Shown: positions 1 to 5,826 of the stretch, in pieces
How positions within the stretch are numbered: the stretch's first letter is position 1
How the letters are laid out: the number at the start of each line of letters is the position of its first letter
Assembly (NCBI GenBank): GCA_021827285.1
Contig: JAKAWM010000050.1
Location: 1 to 10,241 of the forward strand
DNA from: Actinomycetes bacterium
GTDB lineage: Bacteria; Actinomycetota; Acidimicrobiia; Acidimicrobiales; Palsa-688
Direction of reading: 5' to 3'
DNA: 10,241 nt
The notes under the pieces: generated by a model
Database searches by the model: none
What the model was told of the DNA's origin: nothing
The model's input: the letters and a program-made list of their open reading frames with translations, nothing else
Program-made: the position numbers and the translations under genes

Positions 1-363
1 CCGATGGTGGGGGCTCCCACAGAACCCCGTGACCGCTGGGAGCACCGGTTGACCGACATGGGGCCGTTTTGCGTGCTTGATGCGGCGGCGACCTGTGACC
101 TGGATGCGGGCAAGATAGCAGTGACCGTGGTGAACCGGGGTGACGTGGAGCTGATGACGGAAGTGTGCCTGAGGGACGTTGCGTGGGCCGGGCAAGTCCG
201 GGTGCGCGTGCTCACGGACGGTGGGCGCAAGGCCGGCGAGCTCGGGCTCAACCAGGTTCACTTGGAGGAGGGGTCCGAGGACGCCAAAGGGCCGCGCGTG
301 AGGGTCACACTGCCCGCCCGTTCCTTCAGTGTCCTTGAAGGAGAGATTGACCCCGGCGTATGA
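1..363 (+). CDS. C-terminal end of a probable GH51-type alpha-L-arabinofuranosidase (5' end outside window)
   Basis: The frame is open to the window edge, so the ATG at 4 is probably internal and only the last ~120 residues are seen. They contain an LDAAAT strand followed by AVTVVNRG, a beta-rich stretch ending RVRVLTDGGRKAGELGLNQ, and VTLPARSFSVLEGEI just before the stop. This is the layout of the C-terminal beta-sandwich of GH51 arabinofuranosidases, where a conserved VNR strand, an N-rich loop and a final 'lPp.S..vl' strand recur. Such enzymes remove arabinofuranosyl residues from hemicellulose or arabinan. The catalytic (beta/alpha)8 barrel is not in the window, so the substrate cannot be judged; another glycosidase family with the same C-terminal domain is possible. 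A hairpin terminator follows about 50 nt after the stop. Confidence 0.55.
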   Translation, partial: PMVGAPTEPRDRWEHRLTDMGPFCVLDAAATCDLDAGKIAVTVVNRGDVELMTEVCLRDVAWAGQVRVRVLTDGGRKAGELGLNQVHLEEGSEDAKGPRVRVTLPARSFSVLEGEIDPGV

Positions 364-412
364 ACAATTCTGCCCACCCTGCCCCTCTCCTGAGAGCGAG
401 GCCTGCCAGGAT

Positions 413-455
413 CGGCCTGGCTCCCGTTCCCCCCCGGGGCCAGGCCGTTACTTTT
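413..455 (+). terminator. Hairpin terminator after the glycosidase gene
   Basis: An 8-bp perfect inverted repeat, CGGCCTGG (413-420) and CCAGGCCG (440-447), encloses a loop with its own C-run/G-run pairing and is followed by TTACTTTTG. This is an intrinsic-terminator shape about 50 nt past the stop at 363. The rest of 364-678 shows no convincing gene; the reading frames there lack family-like segments and extend into the convergent hydrolase gene. Confidence 0.6.
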
Positions 456-678
456 GCCGCCCTCAGCCCTCATCGGGGCCGCCGCAAGTTCGGAGTGGCG
501 CTTCTTCTGGCCGCGCGCTCTGGCGCGGTTCTGACGCTGATGAGGGAACGCCGACCGTCGATACGGCTCGATTCGCCTTACAATGCAACGTCTTTTTGCC
601 AGTACAGAATTCGGGTTCGGTGCGAGCAATCGTCGGCGCCAAGAGAAAGGGCAGAACCCGGAGGCCCTCGGAGGAAGC

Positions 679-1398
679 TCAGCTGGCTTTTTGGGCGCGG
701 TGGAGAAGTTGCGACACCCGCTGCGGTGACAGCTTGCCCGCCAACGCAGCAATTACATCGCTGCTTTCGAGCAAGTTGACACCGATAGCCGCCAGCTCGG
801 CCATGTTGGCCGCAGTTGCCTGGGATATGGCGTCGGTCACAGCCACCAGCCGGAAGTCCCTCTCGCTGGCCTCGAAGATCGTGGCGCGCGGGCAGTTCGG
901 CAGGTTGCAACCAGCGACGACGAGCGTGCCGGCGCCCCAGCCCCTTAGGACGGCTTCCAGGGACGTGCCGTAGAAAGCCCCCCAGCGCGGTTTGAACATC
1001 GCGTACTCGCCCTCGCCGATCTCCTGGAGCCCTCCCGAAAGCAGTAGCTCATGGTCCAGCTCTGGAGCTCCGGGTGGCAGCAGCCCCGGCGCGACCTGGC
1101 TGCCGAGCGAGCCAGGGCCGACGACACGAAAGCCCTGACGAACTGCCTCCCGGCGCACGAGGTCAACATTGCTCCCGTCTGGCCGGTAGAGCCTCACGAC
1201 GTGGACCACCGGTCGTCGAGCACCGCGGAAGGCCCTGGCAACCGCGGCCACCGCCGGGAGCACCTCGGTCGTGCCAGGCACCTCCAGCGCGCCGCCTCTG
1301 AGGAAGTCGCGCTGCATGTCGATCGTGAGCAGGGCGCTCCGAGCGAACCGGGGGGCCAGTTCGACCCCCGTGTGCAGCTGAGGCACAGGTACGCTCAT
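679..1398 (-). CDS. Isochorismatase-fold cysteine hydrolase
   Basis: A 239-residue protein of the isochorismatase-like hydrolase superfamily. The expected catalytic triad is visible: Asp27 in LLTIDMQRDF, Lys136 in FKPRWGAFYGT and Cys169 in NCPRATIFEASERDF, followed by the typical LVAVTDA strand. Members hydrolyse amide, ether or ester bonds in small substrates (nicotinamidase, N-carbamoylsarcosine amidase, biuret hydrolase and others); the substrate cannot be read from this sequence. The extended segment between the Asp and Lys motifs (about residues 75-130) is longer than in nicotinamidases. The ATG overlaps the TGA of the upstream small gene (ATGA), which implies translational coupling, and the gene is last in a minus-strand group that begins near 2237. 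It converges on the glycosidase gene. Confidence 0.88.
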   Translation of the reverse strand: MSVPVPQLHTGVELAPRFARSALLTIDMQRDFLRGGALEVPGTTEVLPAVAAVARAFRGARRPVVHVVRLYRPDGSNVDLVRREAVRQGFRVVGPGSLGSQVAPGLLPPGAPELDHELLLSGGLQEIGEGEYAMFKPRWGAFYGTSLEAVLRGWGAGTLVVAGCNLPNCPRATIFEASERDFRLVAVTDAISQATAANMAELAAIGVNLLESSDVIAALAGKLSPQRVSQLLHRAQKAS

Positions 1399-1630
1399 TG
1401 GGCCAGGCCCTCGGCCGCACGAGCCATGAACCGCTCCTCGATCCGCCGCAGCGTCCTGAAATCGTCGATACTGAGCGTTGTCAGGTCCACCGGCTGACCG
1501 GAGACCTCTTCGAGGAGGTAGACGAACTCACGAGCGCCTCCCACTGCCGCTCCTCCATTGCCTTCGGCTGTTTTCGCGGCATTGGGTGTACGACGACATA
1601 CTCGACGAGTAGGTCGGTCAAGTCAATCAT
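1395..1630 (-). pseudogene. Small gene, ~80 residues, split by a frameshift (or two overlapping 49-codon ORFs)
   Basis: Two reading frames overlap here. The first runs from ATG at 1630 (GGAGGG ribosome site 5 nt upstream) to a TGA ending at 1481: MIDLTDLLVEYVVVHP, then MPRKQPKAMEERQWEAL, then a serine-rich tail that does not look natural. The second reads ...REFVYLLEEVSGQPVDL then TTLSIDDFRTLRRIEERF, and ends in the TGA at 1395-1397 overlapping the hydrolase ATG. It could start at GTG 1544, preceded by GGAGGA with 6-nt spacing. Joining them near 1530-1540 with a one-base shift gives a smooth ~80-residue acidic helical protein with no long unnatural tail, so a frameshift mutation or sequencing error is my preferred reading. 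Two coupled 49-residue proteins remain possible because each has its own good ribosome site. No family recognised. Confidence 0.5.
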
Positions 1631-1700
1631 GGCTGCCCTCCGCTGGGTCGGTGGGGTTCTCGAGGCGCCCGGGCACCACTTTTTCACCGGCCGTGTCGCG

Positions 1701-2237
1701 CTACTTGACGGGCCCGGCAAGAAGCGCTGCCCCTATCTGCTTAACCCACTCGAAAAATTGTCTTTCTTGCAGACCGAGCACGAACGATCCGACGACAAGG
1801 GGGGCAGCCGAGGGCGTGCCGGATGGGTAGGCCGCCTGAAAGACGGCGAACACCACGACCCCGATAACTGCTCCGGTGACAGGACGGCCGATGTGCCAAA
1901 GAAGTAGCGCGTTGGTCCATTCGCTCTTGCCGCGGGGGTGCTTTGACGCGTCCACCCAGTGTTCGTAAACACCTCTCAGGCTAATGGTGATCGCACCGAC
2001 AGCTCCGGCCCAGGCGGACGCGATCGCCGGCAATGGGATCCCCGCTAGGGCGGAGTTCAGGTAACCCCGGGCCCAACAGTAGGCCAATGCAAGCAGCACA
2101 ACGAGCCAAATCAGCGCGTACCAAAACGCGACGCGGCGTCCTATGGTCGGGCTCTCCAGGACCACGGCTCTAACGTACTCTTTGGAAAGGCGCGTCTCGT
2201 GGACCAGCGCATCTCCCTGTCGCAGCTCCAAGTCCAA
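1701..2237 (-). CDS. Membrane protein of unknown function with three or four transmembrane helices
   Basis: A 178-residue protein with hydrophobic spans at about residues 37-57 (AFWYALIWLVVLLALAY), 66-87 and 117-137 (TGAVIGVVVFAVFQAAY), plus a weaker one at 144-158. A charged stretch around 95-108 (DASKHPRGKSEW) links spans two and three. I do not recognise a family. The start is uncertain: an in-frame TGA lies 12 nt before the TTG used here and no purine-rich ribosome site is visible; a GTG near codon 25 is an alternative but would remove the polar N-terminus. It is the first gene of the minus-strand group that continues, after a 70-nt gap, into the small split gene and the cysteine hydrolase. 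Confidence 0.7.
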   Translation of the reverse strand: MDLELRQGDALVHETRLSKEYVRAVVLESPTIGRRVAFWYALIWLVVLLALAYCWARGYLNSALAGIPLPAIASAWAGAVGAITISLRGVYEHWVDASKHPRGKSEWTNALLLWHIGRPVTGAVIGVVVFAVFQAAYPSGTPSAAPLVVGSFVLGLQERQFFEWVKQIGAALLAGPVK

Positions 2238-2275
2238 ACGAGCTGGTCAGAGGACTAGAGCGACAGCCACGGACA

Positions 2276-2299
2276 CCCTCGGACGGCCCCGTCCGAGGG
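2276..2299. repeat. Strong 11-bp perfect hairpin
   Basis: CCCTCGGACGG (2276-2286) and CCGTCCGAGGG (2289-2299) are a perfect inverted repeat with a 2-nt centre. It lies upstream of the membrane-protein gene and downstream of the minus-strand ribbon-helix-helix gene, so it could terminate minus-strand transcription coming from 2550. There is no T-run on either side, so a protein-binding palindrome is equally possible. Confidence 0.5.
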
Positions 2300-2359
2300 G
2301 CTGGCGCGGGGTTGGCGCGGGATTGAGGGGTGGCTGGCGTTAATTCCAAGAGGGCAGGA

Positions 2360-2436
2360 CCGGTGCGTTCTGAGATCCGGTGGACCCCATCAGGCTGGGT
2401 CAGCGCACCGGGAAGCCGGCACCGCCGAGGCCGGCT
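2360..2436. other. Densely paired non-coding segment, possible structured RNA or DNA
   Basis: This is the main content of the gene-free stretch 2300-2549. An outer stem CCGGTGCG/CGCACCGG (2360-2367 with 2404-2411) encloses GACCC/GGGTC (2383-2387 with 2397-2401). Directly after it comes AGCCGGC/GCCGGCT (2414-2420 with 2430-2436) with a 9-nt loop. None matches a riboswitch or ncRNA family that I know. In GC-rich DNA some pairing is expected by chance, but three nested or adjacent perfect stems in 77 nt without coding potential is noteworthy. Confidence 0.3.
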
Positions 2437-2520
2437 AATGGCTCGCGCTTGCCAGCCGCGGCCTGGCGCCGCTGTGCTGCCCGTCGATAGTAATGGTGCG
2501 TGATCCCCGGCACGCCGCTA

Positions 2521-2536
2521 CGAAGGCTACGCTTCG
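2521..2536 (-). terminator. Possible weak terminator hairpin after the ribbon-helix-helix gene
   Basis: CGAAG (2521-2525) and CTTCG (2532-2536) pair across six bases, 14 nt past the TAA of the minus-strand gene. There is no T-run, so this is a weak call. Confidence 0.25.
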
Positions 2537-2549
2537 CCGACCTAGGGGG

Positions 2550-2729
2550 TTAGCTGGCGCGCACATAGTCGCCGTCGTCGTTGTTCAGATAGCCGCGCAT
2601 CACTCGTCGAACGAGCTGCGAGAGGCTGAGGTCTTCGTTAGCTGCGCGGCGCTTGACCTGATCATGAAGATCGACTGGGAACCTGATCGCCACGTTCACT
2701 ACATCTTCGTCTGCTGGACGTCTGGGCAC
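2550..2729 (-). CDS. Small ribbon-helix-helix (CopG/Arc-type) DNA-binding protein
   Basis: The product is about 59 residues. The core VVNVAIRFPVDLHDQVKRRA followed by NEDLSLSQLVRRVMRGYL fits the ribbon-helix-helix fold: a beta strand (VNVAIRF), then helix one with D-L-H-D-Q-V-K, then an S/T-capped second helix. Proteins of this size usually act as dimeric repressors or as the antitoxin half of a TA pair. No toxin gene is adjacent, so it may be an orphan antitoxin. I place the start at GTG 2729 because GGAGG lies 8 nt upstream; a GTG three codons earlier (2738) has no room for a ribosome site. A CGAAG/CTTCG hairpin lies just past the stop (2521-2536). Confidence 0.72.
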   Translation of the reverse strand: MPRRPADEDVVNVAIRFPVDLHDQVKRRAANEDLSLSQLVRRVMRGYLNNDDGDYVRAS

Positions 2730-2848
2730 TACGGCCACCTCCGCTTGCCTCAGGGGCTACAGGGACACACGACCTAAACTAATGGTTGAGAGTTTGACAC
2801 TGGTGGATACCCGCACCATCCCCCATCGCTGACAGGCTCGGTGGCAGA

Positions 2849-3355
2849 ATGTCCCTTGCGGACTCCGCTGACAAAGCGGACACGAACGTCCGATGGGCTG
2901 GGCTAACCAGGGAGCGTTTCCAAAAGATGCCAGACACAGGACCTCACGTACAGCTCGCCACCTTCTGTGACAAGGTTTTGGTGGAGCGCGACGGTGTGCT
3001 CAGCGTGATCCGAGCTATCGACCGCATCATGGTCGTCGCTGCGGGCCAAAATGTCCCAACCGAGATCCCGGAGGGTCAGAGGGTCACTCCGACGCTCGTC
3101 GTGTCGTTGCGGTCAGATCAAGCGACAGGGCGCCACACGGTCACCATTGATGGCGAGCAACCCGACGGGAGCCATCTTCCCACGGCCACCTTCGACGTCA
3201 TGTTCGAGGGGGCAGACAGGGGCGTCAACGCAGTGATACCCATGGTCCTCGAGCCGCAGGAGGGTCTCTACTGGTTCAACGTGCGTCTCGGTGACCAGCT
3301 TCTGTCGCGCGTGCCGCTGCGAATCATGTACCAGCGTATGCCGACGGTCTCGTAA
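2849..3355 (+). CDS. DUF6941-like conserved protein of unknown function
   Basis: A 168-residue protein whose central part reads GPHVQLATFCDKVLVERDGV, LSVIRAIDRIMV, then a beta-rich domain ending EGLYWFNVRLGDQLLSRVPL. The 'fCd.vl.e.dGvlSvir..D' opening and the final 'GlywfdV.ldg..l.rvPl.v' strand recall the DUF6941 proteins that are scattered through bacteria and have no assigned role. No signal peptide or membrane span is present, so a cytosolic beta-sandwich is likely. Two starts are plausible: ATG 2849 (weak GGTGGC upstream) and ATG 2927, which begins directly at the conserved part; the first 26 residues are polar and look dispensable. A perfect TTGACA hexamer lies at 2794-2799, but no good -10 partner is visible. 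The 3' end overlaps the convergent gene at 3324-3680 by 32 nt. Confidence 0.72.
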   Translation: MSLADSADKADTNVRWAGLTRERFQKMPDTGPHVQLATFCDKVLVERDGVLSVIRAIDRIMVVAAGQNVPTEIPEGQRVTPTLVVSLRSDQATGRHTVTIDGEQPDGSHLPTATFDVMFEGADRGVNAVIPMVLEPQEGLYWFNVRLGDQLLSRVPLRIMYQRMPTVS

Positions 3356-3680
3356 CGAAGATGGTCTTGGTTCGCACGACCTCAAGTGCCGGTTCCCTGG
3401 TCGTGACCATGGCTGAAGCCGTTGTGTACAGCTCAACGCCTAACCAGGTCGTGGTTACCACGGTGCGTAATTCGTCGTCAAAGTGTTCACCGAGAACCGC
3501 AGCCTCTGCCAGAAGATGGTCTATCTGCGTCGCCAAACGCGTGCGATCGTCCCAGGTGGCTGCCACGAACCACTCTTCAAACTCTTCACGGCTGAGCTTT
3601 CCCGCCAGGTAGTGCGCAGCATGCTCGCGAATGTCCCCGTCCAGCTGGGTAGCTGTCATGCTTGTCATCGTAGCCATCAT
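3324..3680 (-). CDS. Small acidic protein of unknown function
   Basis: Up to 118 residues. The N-terminal half is a clear helical segment, AAHYLAGKLSREEFEEWF followed by VAATWDDRTRLATQIDHLL, with the look of a conserved small domain ('yl.G.ls..eFe.Wf'). The second half (FDDELRTVV onwards) is beta-prone and ends in a basic tail that overlaps the DUF6941-like gene by 32 nt. Four ATG codons occur in the first eight codons (3680, 3677, 3668, 3659) and none has a strong ribosome site; starting at 3659 (MTATQLDG) would reduce the overlap with the divergent gene. I do not recognise a family. It is arranged head-to-head with the next gene, and the two may be a pair. Confidence 0.6.
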   Translation of the reverse strand: MMATMTSMTATQLDGDIREHAAHYLAGKLSREEFEEWFVAATWDDRTRLATQIDHLLAEAAVLGEHFDDELRTVVTTTWLGVELYTTASAMVTTREPALEVVRTKTIFVTRPSAYAGT

Positions 3681-4005
3681 CGGCAGGAAGGGTTGGCGCC
3701 TTGATTCGACCCGTCAGGTCAGGCGAGTCCCCCCAGCCACCTTGCGGAACTTGTTCAATGAGGGTCGCTACTACGAACGTATGTGTGCTAATGAACTGCT
3801 TGCCGCGACCGAGGTCTCTCGCTTGGCACCCCCTGAGGCTGGCCAGCCACCAGGAACGACGAGCGAGACGGTCGCTTACTTTGATGCGACCCTTCGTCGG
3901 GTTGCCCTTGTCCACCAGTATCGACGTCCCGATGGCACTCTCGGCGGCTCTGGGAAGCCCGACCCCAAGCGTCTACTTCTAGACGACGTAATCCTTTACT
4001 GCTAG
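3631..4005 (+). CDS. Small protein of unknown function with a conserved HQY..PDG..GGSGKPDPK tail
   Basis: The convincing part is residues ~35-124: LRNLFNEGRYYERMCANELL, then a short linker, then VAYFDATLRRVALVHQYRR and PDGTLGGSGKPDPKRLLLDD. The block HQYRRPDGTLGGSGKPDPK is rich in Gly, Pro and charged residues and looks like a conserved C-terminal motif of small bacterial proteins; I recall similar tails but no named family. The start is uncertain. ATG 3631 would overlap the divergent gene's 5' end by about 50 nt and adds a hydrophobic segment (VAVMLVIVAIIG) that is probably not coding. Codons near 3742-3751 (TTG) or ATG 3781 are alternatives, none with a good ribosome site. The gene stops at TAG 4003-4005. 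Confidence 0.6.
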   Translation: MSPSSWVAVMLVIVAIIGRKGWRLDSTRQVRRVPPATLRNLFNEGRYYERMCANELLAATEVSRLAPPEAGQPPGTTSETVAYFDATLRRVALVHQYRRPDGTLGGSGKPDPKRLLLDDVILYC

Positions 4006-4126
4006 CTTGTGGAGCCGCGCCCGTGGCCTACTACTACTGATGTGGAACGGCCCGGTCAAGTCGGGCAGCGTGGAGCTTGAGGGGTTCCTTTTTCGGCGCG
4101 TTTGAACAACAAGGGCTGGGGTTCCT

Positions 4127-4282
4127 TCAAAACTGAGCAGTCGAAAGGGGTTTTCCCGGCGTAGGGTTGCCCAAGCGGGCGACCAGGCGGCGGACCGACT
4201 CCTCGTCGGGGGAGATCTTCTCGACGTCGGGGACATCCTCGCCGGGACGCAGGATCCCAGCTGAGATCGTGTTCTTGTGAAC
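4127..4282 (-). mobile_element. IS110-family transposase remnant, N-terminal fragment
   Basis: On the minus strand from about 4282 the frame reads GVHKNTISAGILRPGEDV, PDVEKISPDEESVRRL, VARLGNP, then an unrelated tail to a TGA at 4129-4127. IS110-family (DEDD) transposases begin with a short strand, then 'DVHK.T..a.v......', then an 'E.....I.rLv.rlg' helix, followed by 'cYEAGP.GY'. The first 40 or so codons are present, but the CYEAGP part is gone, so the similarity breaks off near 4165. The usual catalytic Asp before the V-H-K is Gly here, exactly at the edge of the fragment. The codons are strongly GC-ending, as in a real gene. No start codon survives; the fragment abuts the integrase remnant at ~4281. 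Confidence 0.6.
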
Positions 4283-4932
4283 GCCCTTGCCCGGGCCATC
4301 GACCCGCGCTACCGCGCTCTTGTTTTGCTGGCAGGCTTTGGCGGCCTTCGCCTAGGTGAGCTGCTGGCGCCCAAGGCAAACGACTTCGACCCGGAGTGCG
4401 GGATTGTCCGAGTAGAGAAGCAAGCGGTAGAGCTTCGCGACGGCACGCGTATCGTCACCGCGCCGAAGACCGAAGCGATACGGCGCGTGGTCCACCTCCC
4501 AGCGGCTGTTTCTGGCGCCCTCTCCTGTCCTGGCACATGGAGAACTTCCCGCCGAAGGACAACGAATCAGCAGTGTTCACCGGCCCCCTGAGCGACGGCC
4601 TCCGGCGGGCAACGCTCCAGAAGGCCTGGGACCGGGCAAGGAGAGCGACGGGACTGGCGGAGGTGCACATGCACGACCTGCGTCATGCGGCGGGGACCTT
4701 GGCGGCGCAGACCGGCGCCACGACCCGCGAGGTCACGGCCCGCCTCGGTCACGCTTCGCCGGCGACAGCACAGCGTTACCAGCACGCGGCCGAGCGCCGG
4801 GACGCCCCGATCGCTTCGGCGTTGGAAATCATGCTCGACGCCCTACCTCGCGTCACCGAGAACTTGTCCACCGGCGTCCAGGACGGTACGGGCTTGTCGG
4901 TGGACGACACAAGAATTGTCCCGCGGGGTTGA
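4277..4932 (+). pseudogene. Tyrosine recombinase (phage/ICE integrase), N-terminally truncated and frameshifted
   Basis: Only the C-terminal catalytic domain is left. The first frame (GTG 4277) has PRYRALVLLAG and GLRLGEL (catalytic Arg25) and an APKTEAIRRVVHLP strand with the catalytic Lys64. At about 4518-4527 the frame shifts by one base, and the second frame continues with SWHMENFPPKD, VHMHDLRHAAGTL (His-x-x-Arg at 4672-4686), LGHAS, and QRYQHA with the nucleophile Tyr at 4777-4779. So all catalytic residues exist, but in two frames. The arm-binding and core-binding N-terminal domains are missing, replaced by the inverted IS110 fragment. Intact relatives are about 380-450 residues; about 215 codons remain. 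Such integrases insert elements into tRNA 3' ends; the tRNA-Gly remnant lies 70 nt after the stop. Confidence 0.85.
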
Positions 4933-5001
4933 CGCGGGGTTGGGCCAGCGGCGGTCCTGTCTCAGGATCTCCCCACGCCGCCCGAGCAGGGAGTTTAGGA
5001 G

Positions 5002-5045
5002 AGCGAGCGACGGGAATCGAACCCGCGTTCTCAGCTTGGGAAGCT
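5002..5045 (-). tRNA. tRNA-Gly(CCC) 3' fragment, attachment-site core
   Basis: Read on the minus strand, this has the anticodon loop TTCCCAA (5042-5036, anticodon CCC at 5040-5038), the 3' anticodon stem GCTGA, a T arm with GCGGG/TTCGATT/CCCGT (ending at 5010), the 3' acceptor strand CGCTCGC (5009-5003) and discriminator T (5002). There is no encoded CCA. Pairing on the 5' side holds for only three bases of the anticodon stem and then fails, and no D arm or 5' acceptor strand follows, so this is a partial copy broken around 5045. Such 3' tRNA segments are the core of att sites used by tyrosine integrases, and the integrase wreck next door supports that. It is not a functional tRNA. Confidence 0.82.
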
Positions 5046-5063
5046 TTTTGACCCCCTTTTTCT

Positions 5064-5107
5064 ACCAGCACAAACGTTCGTCGAACACCCTCTGAGCTGC
5101 TCGTCTG
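5064..5107. repeat. Conserved att box, copy A (44 bp)
   Basis: This 44-bp segment is repeated at 5872-5915 with 39 of 44 positions identical by my alignment. It holds the palindrome GTTCGTCGAAC (5076-5086). It begins 28 nt after the start of the tRNA-Gly(CCC) anticodon loop on the plus strand. It is probably part of the ancestral attP, between the core and the arm sites. Confidence 0.7.
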
Positions 5108-5110
5108 CTC

Positions 5111-5181
5111 CCCGTCGATACCCGTCGTTCCCCGTCGTTCCCCAGGGCTTCGGGCACGGATCGGGCACGGATCGGGCACGG
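5111..5181. repeat. Two short tandem-repeat sets, probable integrase arm-type sites
   Basis: First set: three 10-bp units of CCCGTCG followed by ATA, TTC and TTC (5111-5140). Second set: units of CGGGCACGGAT at 5151-5161 and 5162-5172 and a partial third at 5173-5181, with an 11-bp period. Short direct repeats at helical spacing beside an att core are typical of arm-type sites bound by the N-terminal domain of tyrosine integrases; the function here is inferred. Confidence 0.5.
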
Positions 5182-5289
5182 GAAGAGCGTCCTAGGTGGC
5201 ATAAGACAAGGCTATTCAGCCGGTAACCGGGGTGCGTAGTGGGCCGCTCCGGTGCTCATCCATGCGCTCTTCCCTCGGAGCTGGACGGG

Positions 5290-5587
5290 TCAGGGCTCGG
5301 CCCGTGGAGCCCAGTATCCGGGCTGCCGGCGGTCGTGGGCGACAGCGAGGACGTGGATCGCGTTGTCAGCGACGAGGTAGGGGAAGCGGCCTACGCGTTA
5401 GCGCCGCGCCTCCGCCAAATTTGGGGACCAGTGCGCCTGAGCTTGGCCAAGGCCTTGCCGGCTCAAGGGCAACGTCGACTGCGGCAACGAAGCGGGCCCC
5501 GAGGCTGGGACGGCGGCGCTCGTACCAACGAGCCGCCTCCGCGAGCTCAGCGGACGCCCCTGGCCCGAACAGAACACGGAAGCTCAC
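5290..5587 (-). pseudogene. ParE/RelE-family toxin, frameshifted
   Basis: From GTG 5587 the frame reads MSFRVLFGPGASAELAEAA, RWYERRRPSLGARFVAAVD: the strand-helix-helix start of ParE-type toxins. Near 5387-5397 the frame breaks and would stop at once. A shift of one base restores the family's C-terminal half, RFPYLVADNAIHVLAVAH then DRRQPGYWAPRA, ending in a TGA at 5292-5290. Together about 99 codons, the usual length for the family. ParE toxins inhibit gyrase and related RelE toxins cleave mRNA on the ribosome; which one applies cannot be said. The GTG overlaps the stop of a truncated upstream frame (GTGA), as in an antitoxin-toxin operon. Confidence 0.85.
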
Positions 5588-5624
5588 CCGGTCAGTTCAT
5601 GGTCGATGCGGCGGCGAACGCTTC
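5584..5624 (-). pseudogene. C-terminal scrap of the antitoxin for the ParE-like toxin
   Basis: The minus-strand frame ends KGSVRRRIDHELTG and its TGA (5586-5584) overlaps the toxin's GTG by GTGA, the coupling usual in antitoxin-toxin pairs. The frame loses support where the VapC-like repeat begins at 5625, so the antitoxin seems to have been cut off by that junction. Too short to assign a family. Confidence 0.4.
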
Positions 5625-5825
5625 CCTTGGACGGCGAACTGGTAGGGGAAAGCACCAGGCGAGCCGAGCTCGTCCAGGCCTGAGGCGAGCTCTCTTTGGC
5701 AGCGCACCACGCCCGAAAGACCGACACCGTGCCGGTACCAGCTGGGGAGGGGACCGAGTCACAACGTCAGGGTCGCCGACGCCTTCTATGTGGTCATCGC
5801 ACGACGGCTCGGCATTGCCGTCGTC
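5625..5825 (+). pseudogene. VapC-like PIN-domain remnant, copy 1
   Basis: The 3' part reads SHNVRVADAFYVVIARRLG then IAVVTP, matching the end of VapC toxins: 'N.rvaDAfYv.lA..lg..lvT.D', where the first Asp is one of the metal-binding acidic residues. It is retained here. Upstream residues (ERPTPCRYQLGRG; LDGELVGESTRRAELV) resemble the preceding helices, but the frame has a TGA near 5680 and the N-terminal half with the first catalytic Asp is absent. The segment is duplicated at 7358-7590. After 5825 the sequence passes straight into a tRNA-Gly remnant. VapC toxins are RNases; this copy cannot be active. Confidence 0.6.
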
Positions 5826-5826
5826 A

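Noticed and set aside
360..779. Plus-strand open frame of 139 codons after the glycosidase gene
   Set aside because: It crosses the hairpin terminator and about 100 nt of the convergent hydrolase gene, has low-complexity Arg/Pro composition and no family-like segment.
2794..2816. Promoter based on the perfect TTGACA at 2794
   Set aside because: No acceptable -10 hexamer at 15-19 nt spacing.
4049..4092. GCCCG/CGGGC hairpin with a later T-run as terminator for the gene ending at 4005
   Set aside because: The T-run lies about 20 nt after the 5-bp stem, too far for an intrinsic terminator.
4685..5095. Plus-strand frame that reads through the tRNA-Gly fragment
   Set aside because: It starts inside the integrase in another frame and the tRNA fragment plus att box explain its second half.
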